NCBI GenBank assembly: GCA_027061995.1
Contig: JAMOUT010000103.1
Location: 1 to 18,975 of the forward strand
Length of the DNA stretch: 18,975 bases
Direction: 5' to 3'
Source of the DNA: Candidatus Aminicenantota bacterium
GTDB taxonomy: Bacteria > Acidobacteriota > Aminicenantia > JAMOAD01
Both the position numbers and the translations under genes were made by a program. Shown here in pieces: positions 8,051 through 15,535 of this stretch. Numbering within the stretch: position 1 is the first letter of the stretch; every line of letters begins with the position of its first letter. The notes below the pieces were generated by a model. That model was not told where the DNA came from and ran no database searches. It saw only the letters and a program-made list of their open reading frames with translations.

Positions 8051-8085
8051 TTTCCTATCACCTCATTTGGTTTATTAACAATATA

Positions 8086-8114
8086 AATATATTGTAAAAA
8101 AAGGGATTTGTCAA
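8086..8114 (-). promoter_or_regulatory. Sigma-70 promoter for the minus-strand seven-gene operon
   Basis: Reading the minus strand, TTGACA (8114-8109) is followed after exactly 17 bases by TATATT (8091-8086). That is a perfect -35 and five of six -10 positions. Transcription would begin near 8079, leaving a leader of about 29 bases that carries GAGGTGAT before the GTG at 8050. Confidence 0.75.
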
Positions 8115-8130
8115 GAAGTTCAAAATAAAA

Positions 8131-8145
8131 AAGAAATATTTTCTT
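8131..8145. repeat. Inverted repeat AAGAAA-TAT-TTTCTT upstream of the minus-strand promoter
   Basis: This six-base inverted repeat around a three-base centre lies 16 bases upstream of the minus-strand -35 box. Its half-site (TTTCTT/AAGAAA) recurs in the larger palindrome at 8163-8181. The position fits an activator or repressor site, but no regulator is identified, and short AT-rich repeats can be accidental. Confidence 0.35.
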
Positions 8146-8232
8146 AATATAAAATTGAATGATATTTCTTAGTAAGAAATAAAACATGGTGGTAAATAAT
8201 AGCAAAATAAGGGATAAATCTTCTTAATATAA
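8141..8232. repeat. Direct repeat TTCTTAATATAA, two copies exactly 80 bp apart
   Basis: The 12-base sequence occurs at 8141-8152 and again at 8221-8232, both within the divergent intergenic region. The first copy overlaps the right arm of the inverted repeat at 8131-8145. The spacing is close to, but not exactly, a whole number of helical turns. It may be a second set of protein sites or chance similarity in AT-rich DNA. Confidence 0.3.
8163..8181. repeat. Perfect 19-bp palindrome TATTTCTTA-G-TAAGAAATA in the divergent control region
   Basis: Two perfect nine-base arms flank a single G. The palindrome lies between the two outward-facing promoters, about 49 bases from the minus -35 and 97 bases from the plus -35. 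It shares the half-site TTTCTT/AAGAAA with the smaller inverted repeat at 8131-8145. It is not followed by a U-run, so a terminator is unlikely; a dimeric regulator's operator is the natural hypothesis. This is inference from symmetry and position. Confidence 0.45.
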
Positions 8233-8278
8233 TATTAATCTATTTATTATCATTAAACAGAAAGGGAATAAATATATA

Positions 8279-8307
8279 TTGAAAAATAATATTTGATGAT
8301 ATATAAT
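8279..8307 (+). promoter_or_regulatory. Sigma-70 promoter for the plus-strand operon, placed immediately before the first start codon
   Basis: TTGAAA at 8279-8284 and TATAAT at 8302-8307 are separated by exactly 17 bases, matching 5/6 and 6/6 of consensus. The usual start distance puts transcription initiation at about 8314, one base before the ATG at 8315. The first gene would therefore be translated from an mRNA with essentially no leader. Confidence 0.75.
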
Positions 8308-8314
8308 TACACTG

Positions 8315-8692
8315 ATGATTTGTTATTTAAATAAGAAAATATTAACTTTATTTGATTTTGTGAGAATAAAAAATGAATACCCTTATCTAATAATAGGTAA
8401 GAGATTTAATTCTTTTTTTGTTCCGGAGAATCTTATCCCTTTTGATTATGATATCATGTCTGATGCGGATTACATGGAATTTTTCGAATCAAATTCCTCT
8501 TTTAAAGATAATATCGGATTTTTGTTAAACAAGCTTCCGGAGCAAATCCCTTTACATCTAACGGGGAACATCATCATTGTGGATTCATTTAATATATATC
8601 AGGGATATTATACTGATGTTAAAGATAATAAATCATATTTTAGGGAGATGGAAGTTATTCTCGGGGAAGTGAAGAATGAGTTATTCCATTAA
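8315..8692 (+). CDS. Uncharacterised 125-residue protein
   Basis: I do not recognise a family. The protein has no signal peptide or membrane segment. It shows mixed alpha/beta character with aromatic residues throughout (for example PYLIIGKRF near 24-32 and GNIIIVDSFNIYQGYY near 83-98) and a predicted amphipathic C-terminal helix. It overlaps the AMMECR1 gene by 17 bases, which argues that it is a real co-expressed gene. The ATG at 8315 has no Shine-Dalgarno and lies at the predicted transcription start, so it would be a leaderless start. A GTG at 8360 (FDFVRIKNEY region) and an ATG at 8456 are in-frame alternatives, both also without a good ribosome site. Confidence 0.65.
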   Translation: MICYLNKKILTLFDFVRIKNEYPYLIIGKRFNSFFVPENLIPFDYDIMSDADYMEFFESNSSFKDNIGFLLNKLPEQIPLHLTGNIIIVDSFNIYQGYYTDVKDNKSYFREMEVILGEVKNELFH

Positions 8693-9221
8693 AGAAAAAG
8701 ATGCTTTATTGGCAGTAGCGAGAAATGCGATTAAATTATATTTAAACACAGGAAAAAAGGTTTATCCTAAAACAGATAACCCTGATTTTTTGGAAAAGCG
8801 GGGTGTTTTTGTTACATTGCATGTCAACGGGAATTTACGAGGATGTATAGGTTATCCTTTGCCTTATAAATCTCTTATAGAGGCGATTGTTGATAATGCT
8901 ATCAGTGCTGCGACGGAGGATTGGAGATTTATCCCTGTTTCTATTGAAGAGCTTGATAATTTAAATATAGAGATATCGGTTTTAACCGTGCCTGTTAAAA
9001 TTGAAAAGTATTCGGATATAATCGTGGGAAAGCATGGTATCATTATTTCAAAAGGTAGCAAAAAGGGTTTATTATTGCCGCAAGTGCCAGTGGAACAAAA
9101 TTGGGATTTGGAGGAATATCTTTCTAACGGATGTTTAAAAGCAGGGCTGCCTCCTAATGAGTGGAGAAATGGAGTTGAAATAGAAGTGTTTGAAGCTATT
9201 GTTTTTTCAGAGCAACATTAA
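8676..9221 (+). CDS. AMMECR1-domain protein
   Basis: The 181 residues correspond to a complete AMMECR1 domain. The hallmark LRGCIG lies at 54-59. It is preceded by the VFVTLHVNGN strand and followed by the ISAATEDWRFIPVSIEEL segment and, at about 132-164, LLPQVPVEQNWDLEEYLS with an LPPNEWR ending. The family is widespread in bacteria, archaea and eukaryotes. Its biochemical role is not established; a role in RNA or nucleotide modification, and more recently pairing with Memo-type proteins, has been proposed. No Memo or radical-SAM (AmmeMemoRadiSam) partner lies in this window, unlike many bacterial loci. The start overlaps the upstream gene, and GGGGAAG lies upstream of the ATG. Confidence 0.93.
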   Translation: MSYSIKEKDALLAVARNAIKLYLNTGKKVYPKTDNPDFLEKRGVFVTLHVNGNLRGCIGYPLPYKSLIEAIVDNAISAATEDWRFIPVSIEELDNLNIEISVLTVPVKIEKYSDIIVGKHGIIISKGSKKGLLLPQVPVEQNWDLEEYLSNGCLKAGLPPNEWRNGVEIEVFEAIVFSEQH

Positions 9222-9236
9222 TATGAAGGGGGAAAA

Positions 9237-10355
9237 ATGGATGAATATTCATTAAGTATTCGGGAAGAATTAAATAAGGTATCTTTTCCTGAACTTATTT
9301 ATAATATTTTTGAGAAAAAATTATCAGGTGTAATTGAAGTAAAAAGAGATGATGAAGAAAAAGGGTTTATCATTAAAAAAGGGCAGATTGTTTTTTCAAA
9401 AACAAATAACATAGAAGAAAGCCTTGGTTCATTACTTTTGCAAAAAGGTTTGATAACAAAAGAGCAATATTCAAGCTCTGTTTTGATTATGCAGGAGACG
9501 GGAAAAAGGCAGGGAAGAATCTTGGTGGAGATGAATGCGATTAAACCTTCAGACTTATGGGAGGGTGTAAAAGAGCAATTAAAACAAATCTTTTTTTCAA
9601 TATTTAATTGGGCCGCCGGAGAATTTAGTTTTAATGAGGGAGATCCTACAATAACCGAGGCTATAGTATTAACCGAAAGCACTCCGGATTTAATATTGGA
9701 AGGTGTCAGGGGAGTTTCTGATTTTAATGTTTTTTATCATTATATCAGTGATAGAAGTATCCGATATGTGATAAATGATGAAAAGTATAAAAGAAGACCT
9801 ATTGTTATGGAACCTTATGAAGAATATGTTACCGATTTGGTAAACGGGGAAAGAAGTGTTGAAGAGATAATTAATCTTTCCGATATAGGTGAGATTGAAA
9901 CACTTCGTGTTTTATATATCTTAAAAATTTTTAAATTAATAGTATCTGATAAAAATTATACAATAATAACTCCTGTTCCTCTGAAGAATGCTGAAAAAGA
10001 TGATTTTGTGAAACTTATTGATAAGTTTAACAATGTGTTTTCCTACATTTATCATACGGTTTTAAGAGAGGTTGGTCCTATCGGTGAAAGAATAATAGAG
10101 AAAAATATAGGTGAAGTTACACTTTACAGAGGAGATGTTTTTTCAAAAATAACACTATCTAAAAACGGAATATTTGATCCCGATGAACTTTTAAAAGCAT
10201 TATGGACAGTCAGAAAGGATAAAAGAAAAAAGATACTTGCCAAATTTCTTGATGATCTATTGTTAGCGGAAACTCTGGCTGTTAAAAGAGTCTTAGGTAA
10301 AGAGTTTGAAGATAAAGTTATTGCCATGGTAAAAGATATTAAGGAAGGAGTTTGA
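9237..10355 (+). CDS. DUF4388 (PatA N-terminal-like) protein with winged-helix-like middle region
   Basis: Residues about 12-150 follow the DUF4388 pattern: a SGVIEVKRDDEEKGFIIKKGQIVFSK opening split across 30-55, an ESLGSLLLQKGLITKEQY segment (61-78), and a closing FNWAAGEFSFNEG (123-135). Residues about 190-236 look like a small helical or winged-helix element (LVNGERSVEEIINLSDIGEIETLRVLYILK region) commonly found after DUF4388. The C-terminal third is helical and unassigned. DUF4388 proteins are often linked to response regulators and Ser/Thr signalling in Myxococcota-like and cyanobacterial genomes, so a regulatory role is plausible but unproven. AGGGGG lies just upstream of the ATG, and it follows the AMMECR1 gene by 15 bases. 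Confidence 0.82.
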   Translation: MDEYSLSIREELNKVSFPELIYNIFEKKLSGVIEVKRDDEEKGFIIKKGQIVFSKTNNIEESLGSLLLQKGLITKEQYSSSVLIMQETGKRQGRILVEMNAIKPSDLWEGVKEQLKQIFFSIFNWAAGEFSFNEGDPTITEAIVLTESTPDLILEGVRGVSDFNVFYHYISDRSIRYVINDEKYKRRPIVMEPYEEYVTDLVNGERSVEEIINLSDIGEIETLRVLYILKIFKLIVSDKNYTIITPVPLKNAEKDDFVKLIDKFNNVFSYIYHTVLREVGPIGERIIEKNIGEVTLYRGDVFSKITLSKNGIFDPDELLKALWTVRKDKRKKILAKFLDDLLLAETLAVKRVLGKEFEDKVIAMVKDIKEGV

Positions 10356-10405
10356 TTAAAAAGATTGGTGTTTAAAATATCGATTGGATATATCAGTAAG
10401 AGTTA

Positions 10406-11341
10406 ATGAAAAAACGACAAATATATATTATCATAGGAGGTCCTACCGGTGTAGGTAAAAGCAGTTTGGCTCTTGAACTTTGTAAAAAGATAAATGGAGA
10501 GATAGTAAATGCTGACTCAAGGCAAGTTTATAAAGATTTTAATATAGGAACTGGAAAACCAAGTAAATCGGATATGAAAGAAATTCCCCATCATCTTTTT
10601 GATATTATTTCGGGAAATGAGAGGTTCTCAGCATATCAATTTATGAATATGGCATCCGGAAAAATCAGAAAAATTCTTGATGATAATCATTATCCTGTTG
10701 TTGTAGGCGGGACGGGATTATATATAAGAGCTTTAATTCACGGACTTTTTCCCGAAATTAGAGGGGATGATTCACTTAGAGAGAAAATTAAGGAAAGGGG
10801 TGATAAAGAGGGATGGGAAGAGCTTTATAAAGAATTAATGACCGTTGATCCCGAATACGGAAAAAAAGTAAATCATAATGATAAAGTTAGAATTATAAGA
10901 GCACTTGAAGTTTATTATAAGAGCGGGAAACCTATCTCATATCATTTTAGTAAAAATTATTCCCCTGTTAAGGATTTAAAATCAATTAAAATATTTATTA
11001 CTGAAAACAGGAAAAAACTGTATGATAAAATAGATAAAAGAGTTATTAAAATGTTTGACGAGGGACTTATAGGTGAAGTAAAAAAACTTATGGAAAAAGG
11101 TTATGATGAAAATTCTCCCGCTTTTCAATCGATAGGATATATCCATGTGGTAAAATATCTGAAAGGGATGATAACTATTGAAAAAGCGATAAACGAGATG
11201 CAAAAACAAACAAGACATTATGCTAAAAGACAAATTGTTTGGTTTAAGAAAGAGAAAGGTTTCAGACATTTTAATATAGATGATAGAGAAAAGATAATAG
11301 AGTATATACTTAAGGAGATAGGGTGGAAAGAGCATTATTAG
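10406..11341 (+). CDS. miaA: tRNA dimethylallyltransferase
   Basis: MiaA transfers a dimethylallyl group from DMAPP to N6 of adenosine 37 in tRNAs that read UNN codons, the first step towards ms2i6A. The 311-residue protein has the P-loop GPTGVGKS at 12-19, the conserved DSRQVY at 37-42 (Asp is the catalytic base), the GGTGLY motif at 101-106 and the C-terminal QTRHYAKRQIVWF segment. Length and motifs are canonical. It follows the DUF4388 gene by 50 bases; I saw no convincing promoter in that gap. It is co-directional with hflX and overlaps it by 19 bases. The miaA-hfq-hflX order of many proteobacteria is reduced here to miaA-hflX, with no hfq between. Confidence 0.97.
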   Translation: MKKRQIYIIIGGPTGVGKSSLALELCKKINGEIVNADSRQVYKDFNIGTGKPSKSDMKEIPHHLFDIISGNERFSAYQFMNMASGKIRKILDDNHYPVVVGGTGLYIRALIHGLFPEIRGDDSLREKIKERGDKEGWEELYKELMTVDPEYGKKVNHNDKVRIIRALEVYYKSGKPISYHFSKNYSPVKDLKSIKIFITENRKKLYDKIDKRVIKMFDEGLIGEVKKLMEKGYDENSPAFQSIGYIHVVKYLKGMITIEKAINEMQKQTRHYAKRQIVWFKKEKGFRHFNIDDREKIIEYILKEIGWKEHY

Positions 11342-12576
11342 TGGGTGTTTATATAGGGAGAGAACCGAGGCGAGAAGCTGAAGAATCGCTTGAAGAATTA
11401 AAAGTTTTATCCCAATCCGCAGGTGCGGAGGTAATAGGGGAAGTATTACAGCATAGGGATAGAATAAACCCCAAATATTATATAGGGGAGGGAAAACTTA
11501 ATGAAATCAAGGTAATGGTTAAGGAATTAGGCGCTGATATTATTATTTTTGATGATAAACTTTCTCCGGCACAATACAAAAATCTTGAAAATAAGATAAA
11601 TATGAGAATTATAGACAGATCCCAATTAATACTTGATATTTTCGCTCAAAGAGCCAAAAGTATTGAAGGTAAGCTTCAAGTTGAGCTTGCTCAACTTTTA
11701 TATATTCTGCCGCGACTTGTCGGTAAAGGGGTGGAACTATCAAGGCTTGGCGGAGGAATCGGAACAAGAGGCCCCGGGGAAAAAAAATTGGAATATGAAA
11801 GAAGAAGAATCAGAGATAGGATTGCAAAAATTAAAAAGGAGCTTAAAAATATAGAAAAAAGGAGAAACTTACATAGGAAGAAAAGGAAAAAACAACCTAT
11901 CCCTTTCGTATCTCTTGCGGGCTATACATCCGCGGGTAAAACAACACTTTTTAATATGCTTACTTCAGAGGGGGCTAAAGTATCAAGCTATCTTTTTTCA
12001 ACACTTGATCCTTTGACAAGGATTATTGAATTAAAAAACGGACTAAAATTTTATTTATCGGATACGGTTGGTTTTATAAAAAAATTGCCTGTTGAACTTG
12101 TTGAAGCATTTAAAAGCACTCTTGATGAAATTGTTTACACGGATCTTATTCTTCATATAATAGATTATAGTAGGTATGATTATCAAAAACAGATAGATTC
12201 CGTTGAGAAAATCTTATCGGAAATAGGTGCTGCCGATAAAAATATTATCAGGGTTTACAATAAGATAGATCTGATCTCCGAGGGGGAAAAGCTGGTGAAT
12301 AAAAACGGTGAGAAAGAGGTATTTGTATCCGCGAGTAAAGCTTGGGGGATAGAAAAACTTTTAAAAGGATTGGAAAAAACGATTTTTGCGGATTTTAAAC
12401 TATATAGAATTAAGATTAAGAGCAGATTTAAAACATTTATGGAGGGGATAAACAATTGGGGATTTATTGTAAAAAAGCATAACAACGGAGATGAAATAAT
12501 TTATGAGGTTTACATTAAGTATGAAGATATGTTAAAATTTTTACCTAAACTAAAAGGAAAAGGCGAGATAATATGA
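11323..12576 (+). CDS. hflX: Ribosome-associated GTPase HflX
   Basis: HflX is a cytoplasmic GTPase that binds the 50S subunit and, in characterised bacteria, splits stalled 70S ribosomes. The N-terminal HflX domain is complete (YIGEGKLNEI near 53-62, IIIFDDKLSPAQ near 73-84, and GGGIGTRGPGE at 143-153), followed by a coiled coil at about 155-185. The GTPase domain carries G1 GYTSAGKTT at 200-208, G3 DTVG at 247-250, G4 NKID at 313-316 and a G5-like SAS. The start is GTG at 11323, supported by AAGGAG about 6 bases upstream inside the end of miaA. The stop overlaps the next gene as ATGA. Length (417) is typical. Confidence 0.97.
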   Translation: MERALLVGVYIGREPRREAEESLEELKVLSQSAGAEVIGEVLQHRDRINPKYYIGEGKLNEIKVMVKELGADIIIFDDKLSPAQYKNLENKINMRIIDRSQLILDIFAQRAKSIEGKLQVELAQLLYILPRLVGKGVELSRLGGGIGTRGPGEKKLEYERRRIRDRIAKIKKELKNIEKRRNLHRKKRKKQPIPFVSLAGYTSAGKTTLFNMLTSEGAKVSSYLFSTLDPLTRIIELKNGLKFYLSDTVGFIKKLPVELVEAFKSTLDEIVYTDLILHIIDYSRYDYQKQIDSVEKILSEIGAADKNIIRVYNKIDLISEGEKLVNKNGEKEVFVSASKAWGIEKLLKGLEKTIFADFKLYRIKIKSRFKTFMEGINNWGFIVKKHNNGDEIIYEVYIKYEDMLKFLPKLKGKGEII

Positions 12577-13847
12577 AAAAACGGACAATATTTTTTGTAA
12601 GTTTATTAATGATTCTTGTATTTTTTCAATTTTGCGGCAAAAACACACTCCCCGTAAAACTATTTGTTGATAATACAATTAATATTCAAAATGAAGGGTG
12701 GAATCTGTTACAGAATGGTAAAATAGAAAAGGCGAAAGATTATTTTGATAAATCGAAAGATGAATATGAAAAATATTCGGGACTCGCTTATGTTTATTTG
12801 GAATTAAATAATATCGGGAAAGCGAAGGAATATTTTCTGAAAGCACTTGATATTAAAGAGAGTTTTCTATTATATTCCGGTTTGGCACAAGCTGAAGAGA
12901 AAGCGGGAGATAAGGTAAAAGCTTTGGACTATTATCGGGAAGCTCTGAATTTTTATAAAGATTCATATATTCAGGCAAAGGTAAATAGTTTGGAAGGTGA
13001 ATTATCGGAAAAATTATTATTAAAAATTGAAAAAACAAAGAAAAACAGTGATAAAAGGGAAAAACTGATAAAAGAACTCTTGGATGTTTCTCCTGCTTCC
13101 GAAAAATACAGAATAGAACTCATCGGTTATCTCTTTTATAAAGGGGATTATGCGGGTGTAATAAAGTATTATAATGGCCTTTTAAACAAGGAAAATAAGC
13201 CTGATGAAAAAACAAGGTTGTATTATGCAAAATCTTTGTATAAAACAGGGTTATACAAAAGCGCATTAACGGAGATGGAAGATTTATACAGAGATTATCC
13301 CGATGATCAGGAATATGAAAATCTGTATTATGAATGGAGAGCTAAGGTGGAGTCACTTAAAATCAACGAATATATAAAGGATATAAAGGATAAAGAGAAA
13401 ATAGTAAGAGAAGAGGTCGCAGCTCTTTTATATTCAGATTTTAACAATTATATTGATAGGTTAAATAAAAAATCTGTAATTATTCTTGATATTGATGATT
13501 CTTGGGCTAAAAATTTTATTATAAAGCTTGTATTTACCGGAATTATGAAAATAGAGGATAATCATACTTTTAACCCTGAAAAGCCTGTAACAAAAATGGA
13601 AATGGCAACTATTTCTTATAACCTTTTAAAAAAGGTCGGGATTAAATTACATAATAAGGAAAGGTTATATATAAGAGATATTCCCGTTTATCATATTAAA
13701 AGGAGGATAATAGAGAATATTGTAGCCTTAAATATTATGAAACTTGATAATAAAAACAATTTTAATCCGTTGAAAATTATAACGGGTAGAGAGATATTGG
13801 ATATTCTGGAAAAATTAAAATATATTCTTGAAACGGATGAGAATTAA
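12573..13847 (+). CDS. Exported TPR protein with C-terminal SLH domains
   Basis: The 424-residue protein starts with a signal sequence (KKR, then a hydrophobic run to about 20). A cysteine at 21 could be lipidated, but the preceding residues (Phe-Gln-Phe) make a poor lipobox, so lipoprotein status is uncertain. Residues about 38-250 are tetratricopeptide-like repeats (for example 41-74, 75-97 and 100-128, and 213-240). Residues about 308-360 match an SLH domain (SWAKNFIIKLVFTGIMK, then FNPEKPVTKMEMATI), and 365-415 form a degenerate second copy ending FNPLKIITGREILDIL. SLH domains bind pyruvylated secondary cell-wall polymer or peptidoglycan. The protein may therefore link the outer envelope to the wall and scaffold partners through its TPRs. 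It is coupled to hflX by ATGA and overlaps pgsA. No specific function can be named. Confidence 0.8.
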   Translation: MKKRTIFFVSLLMILVFFQFCGKNTLPVKLFVDNTINIQNEGWNLLQNGKIEKAKDYFDKSKDEYEKYSGLAYVYLELNNIGKAKEYFLKALDIKESFLLYSGLAQAEEKAGDKVKALDYYREALNFYKDSYIQAKVNSLEGELSEKLLLKIEKTKKNSDKREKLIKELLDVSPASEKYRIELIGYLFYKGDYAGVIKYYNGLLNKENKPDEKTRLYYAKSLYKTGLYKSALTEMEDLYRDYPDDQEYENLYYEWRAKVESLKINEYIKDIKDKEKIVREEVAALLYSDFNNYIDRLNKKSVIILDIDDSWAKNFIIKLVFTGIMKIEDNHTFNPEKPVTKMEMATISYNLLKKVGIKLHNKERLYIRDIPVYHIKRRIIENIVALNIMKLDNKNNFNPLKIITGREILDILEKLKYILETDEN

Positions 13848-14430
13848 AGATATTTTCGTATCAAAAGAGGAGTTTTTTAAATTACCTAACGAATTAACAC
13901 TTTTTAGAATTTTATTAACTCCAATAATTCTCGTGGCAATACTTTATAAAAATTTGGATTGGGCGTTTTACAGTTACATTCTGGCTGCGATAACCGATTT
14001 TTTTGACGGGTATATAGCAAGAAAAAGAAAAGAAGTAACAAACCTCGGTAAGATAATGGATCCATTGGCAGATAAATTTTTATCTATTGTATTATATGTA
14101 TCCCTGAGTATAAGCACACTCGGATATATTAATATTGTTCCTATTTGGCTCACGGTTTTTATTGTTGCAAAAGATATAATTATTGTGTCCGGAGTGATAT
14201 TCTTGTTTTTATTGAAAAAAAATATAATTATAAAGGTAAATATTTACGGAAAATTATCAACTGTTTTTCAGGATTTTACAATTTTTGTGGTTTTATTATC
14301 TAATTTTCTTAAAAAACCGTGTGATTTTCTTTTGTATCTTTATCTGATTACACTTATTATAACTCTAATAGCCTCATATTCATATATAAAACTCGGGTTT
14401 AAAATTCTATCCGAGGAAGTAAGGGGGTAA
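13837..14430 (+). CDS. pgsA: CDP-alcohol phosphatidyltransferase, probably CDP-diacylglycerol-glycerol-3-phosphate 3-phosphatidyltransferase
   Basis: This integral inner-membrane enzyme probably makes phosphatidylglycerol phosphate, the committed step to phosphatidylglycerol and cardiolipin. The CDP-alcohol phosphotransferase motif is intact: D54-x2-D57-G-x2-A-R-x8-G71-x3-D75-x3-D79, within TDFFDGYIAR and GKIMDPLADK. About five to six hydrophobic segments follow the family pattern, and the LPNELTLFRI opening (16-25) is typical of PgsA rather than of phosphatidylserine synthase. An in-frame TTG at 13828 is possible. I prefer the ATG at 13837 (11-base overlap with the upstream gene), but neither has a strong ribosome site. 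The about 15 extra N-terminal residues before the family start are unusual. The exact alcohol acceptor is inferred. Confidence 0.88.
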   Translation: MRIKDIFVSKEEFFKLPNELTLFRILLTPIILVAILYKNLDWAFYSYILAAITDFFDGYIARKRKEVTNLGKIMDPLADKFLSIVLYVSLSISTLGYINIVPIWLTVFIVAKDIIIVSGVIFLFLLKKNIIIKVNIYGKLSTVFQDFTIFVVLLSNFLKKPCDFLLYLYLITLIITLIASYSYIKLGFKILSEEVRG

Positions 14431-14431
14431 A

Positions 14432-15535
14432 ATGTATGAAAAATACAAACCACTGTTTAATTTATTGATTTTTCTTATCTTGTCTTTGTTTTCATTCATC
14501 TTTTTTTCAGCTTTTAAAGTCATTCTCGCACCTTTATTGGTATCTCTTTTAATAGCGTATTTCTTTGATCCGAGTATTAAAAAAATTGAAAAAAAGTTTG
14601 AGATTAAAAGGAGTGTTTTATCTTTTATACTGATATTATCTCTTGTAATTGTAGTTACTCTATTGTTTGTTTTATTAACTCCGATTGTTATTGAACAATT
14701 TAATAATTTCTCGGCTAAACTTCCGGATTTAATTAATTCCTTAAGTAATTCAGGTTCGAAAATCAGTGATTGGATAGATACCCATTTTAAACTTCCCGAG
14801 GATATGAAAATAAATTTTTCAAAAGAGATGGAAAAAGAGATTTTAAAGATTCTTTCAAAATTATCAAGGATAATTCCGTCAATATTTTCAAATATTTACA
14901 GTATTATAATAAGTATAATTTATCTTATTTTAATTCCGATATTCAGTTTTTACATGTTAAAAGAATTACCGAATATTAAAGCTTTTATTGAAAAATTGAT
15001 TCCACCGCGAATGAGAGCGGGAGTTAAGGAAAAAGCGGAAGAATTAAATGATGTGGTAGGTGCTTTTTTAAGAGGGCAACTGATGATCTCATTGATACTG
15101 GCGGTTGCTTATTCCATAGGCTTATCAATCATAAAACTTCCTTTTGCCATATTAATAGGGATAATAGCGGGTTTGGGAGATATAGTTCCTTATCTCGGAA
15201 CACTGTTTGGTATTATTTTATCCATAGTGGTAGCTCTGTTTTATTATCACAGTATAAAATCAATTATCCTTGTAATCATTGTTTTTGCAGTGATAAAAAT
15301 TGTGGAGGATTGGTTAATTTACCCCAAACTTATCGGTGAAAGAATGGGAATCCATCCTTTTATTATAATTCTTATCATAATTTTCGCGGGGGAGTATTTC
15401 GGCATAACCGGTATGATATTAGCCATCCCTTTTGCAGGTGCCCTTAAAATATTTCTTGAGGATATATATTCTTGGTATCTCAAATCATTTATCTATAATA
15501 AAGAGGTCGAGATACAGATAGAAGAGGATGAATAA
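14432..15535 (+). CDS. AI-2E (TqsA/PerM) family membrane permease
   Basis: The 367-residue inner-membrane protein has about eight hydrophobic segments interrupted by a long soluble loop (about 85-145), as in this family. Family motifs include RGQ at 214-216, the LGDIVPYLGT stretch at 248-257 and the YPKLIGERMG stretch at 297-306. Members include the quorum-signal exporter TqsA but also Na+/H+ antiporter-like and other exporters, so the substrate is unknown. It follows pgsA with a one-base gap and has AAGGGGG just before the ATG. It ends the plus-strand operon. Confidence 0.9.
   Translation: MYEKYKPLFNLLIFLILSLFSFIFFSAFKVILAPLLVSLLIAYFFDPSIKKIEKKFEIKRSVLSFILILSLVIVVTLLFVLLTPIVIEQFNNFSAKLPDLINSLSNSGSKISDWIDTHFKLPEDMKINFSKEMEKEILKILSKLSRIIPSIFSNIYSIIISIIYLILIPIFSFYMLKELPNIKAFIEKLIPPRMRAGVKEKAEELNDVVGAFLRGQLMISLILAVAYSIGLSIIKLPFAILIGIIAGLGDIVPYLGTLFGIILSIVVALFYYHSIKSIILVIIVFAVIKIVEDWLIYPKLIGERMGIHPFIIILIIIFAGEYFGITGMILAIPFAGALKIFLEDIYSWYLKSFIYNKEVEIQIEEDE

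Noticed and set aside
8186-8227. Tiny ORF (13 codons, ATG GTG GTA start) in the divergent region
   Set aside because: No Shine-Dalgarno, no repeated regulatory codons as in a leader peptide, and it ends inside a direct repeat; most likely chance.
10356-10405. Separate promoter before miaA
   Set aside because: The gap has TTGATT and TAAAAT but at the wrong spacing (15 bases), so I treat miaA as part of the upstream operon.
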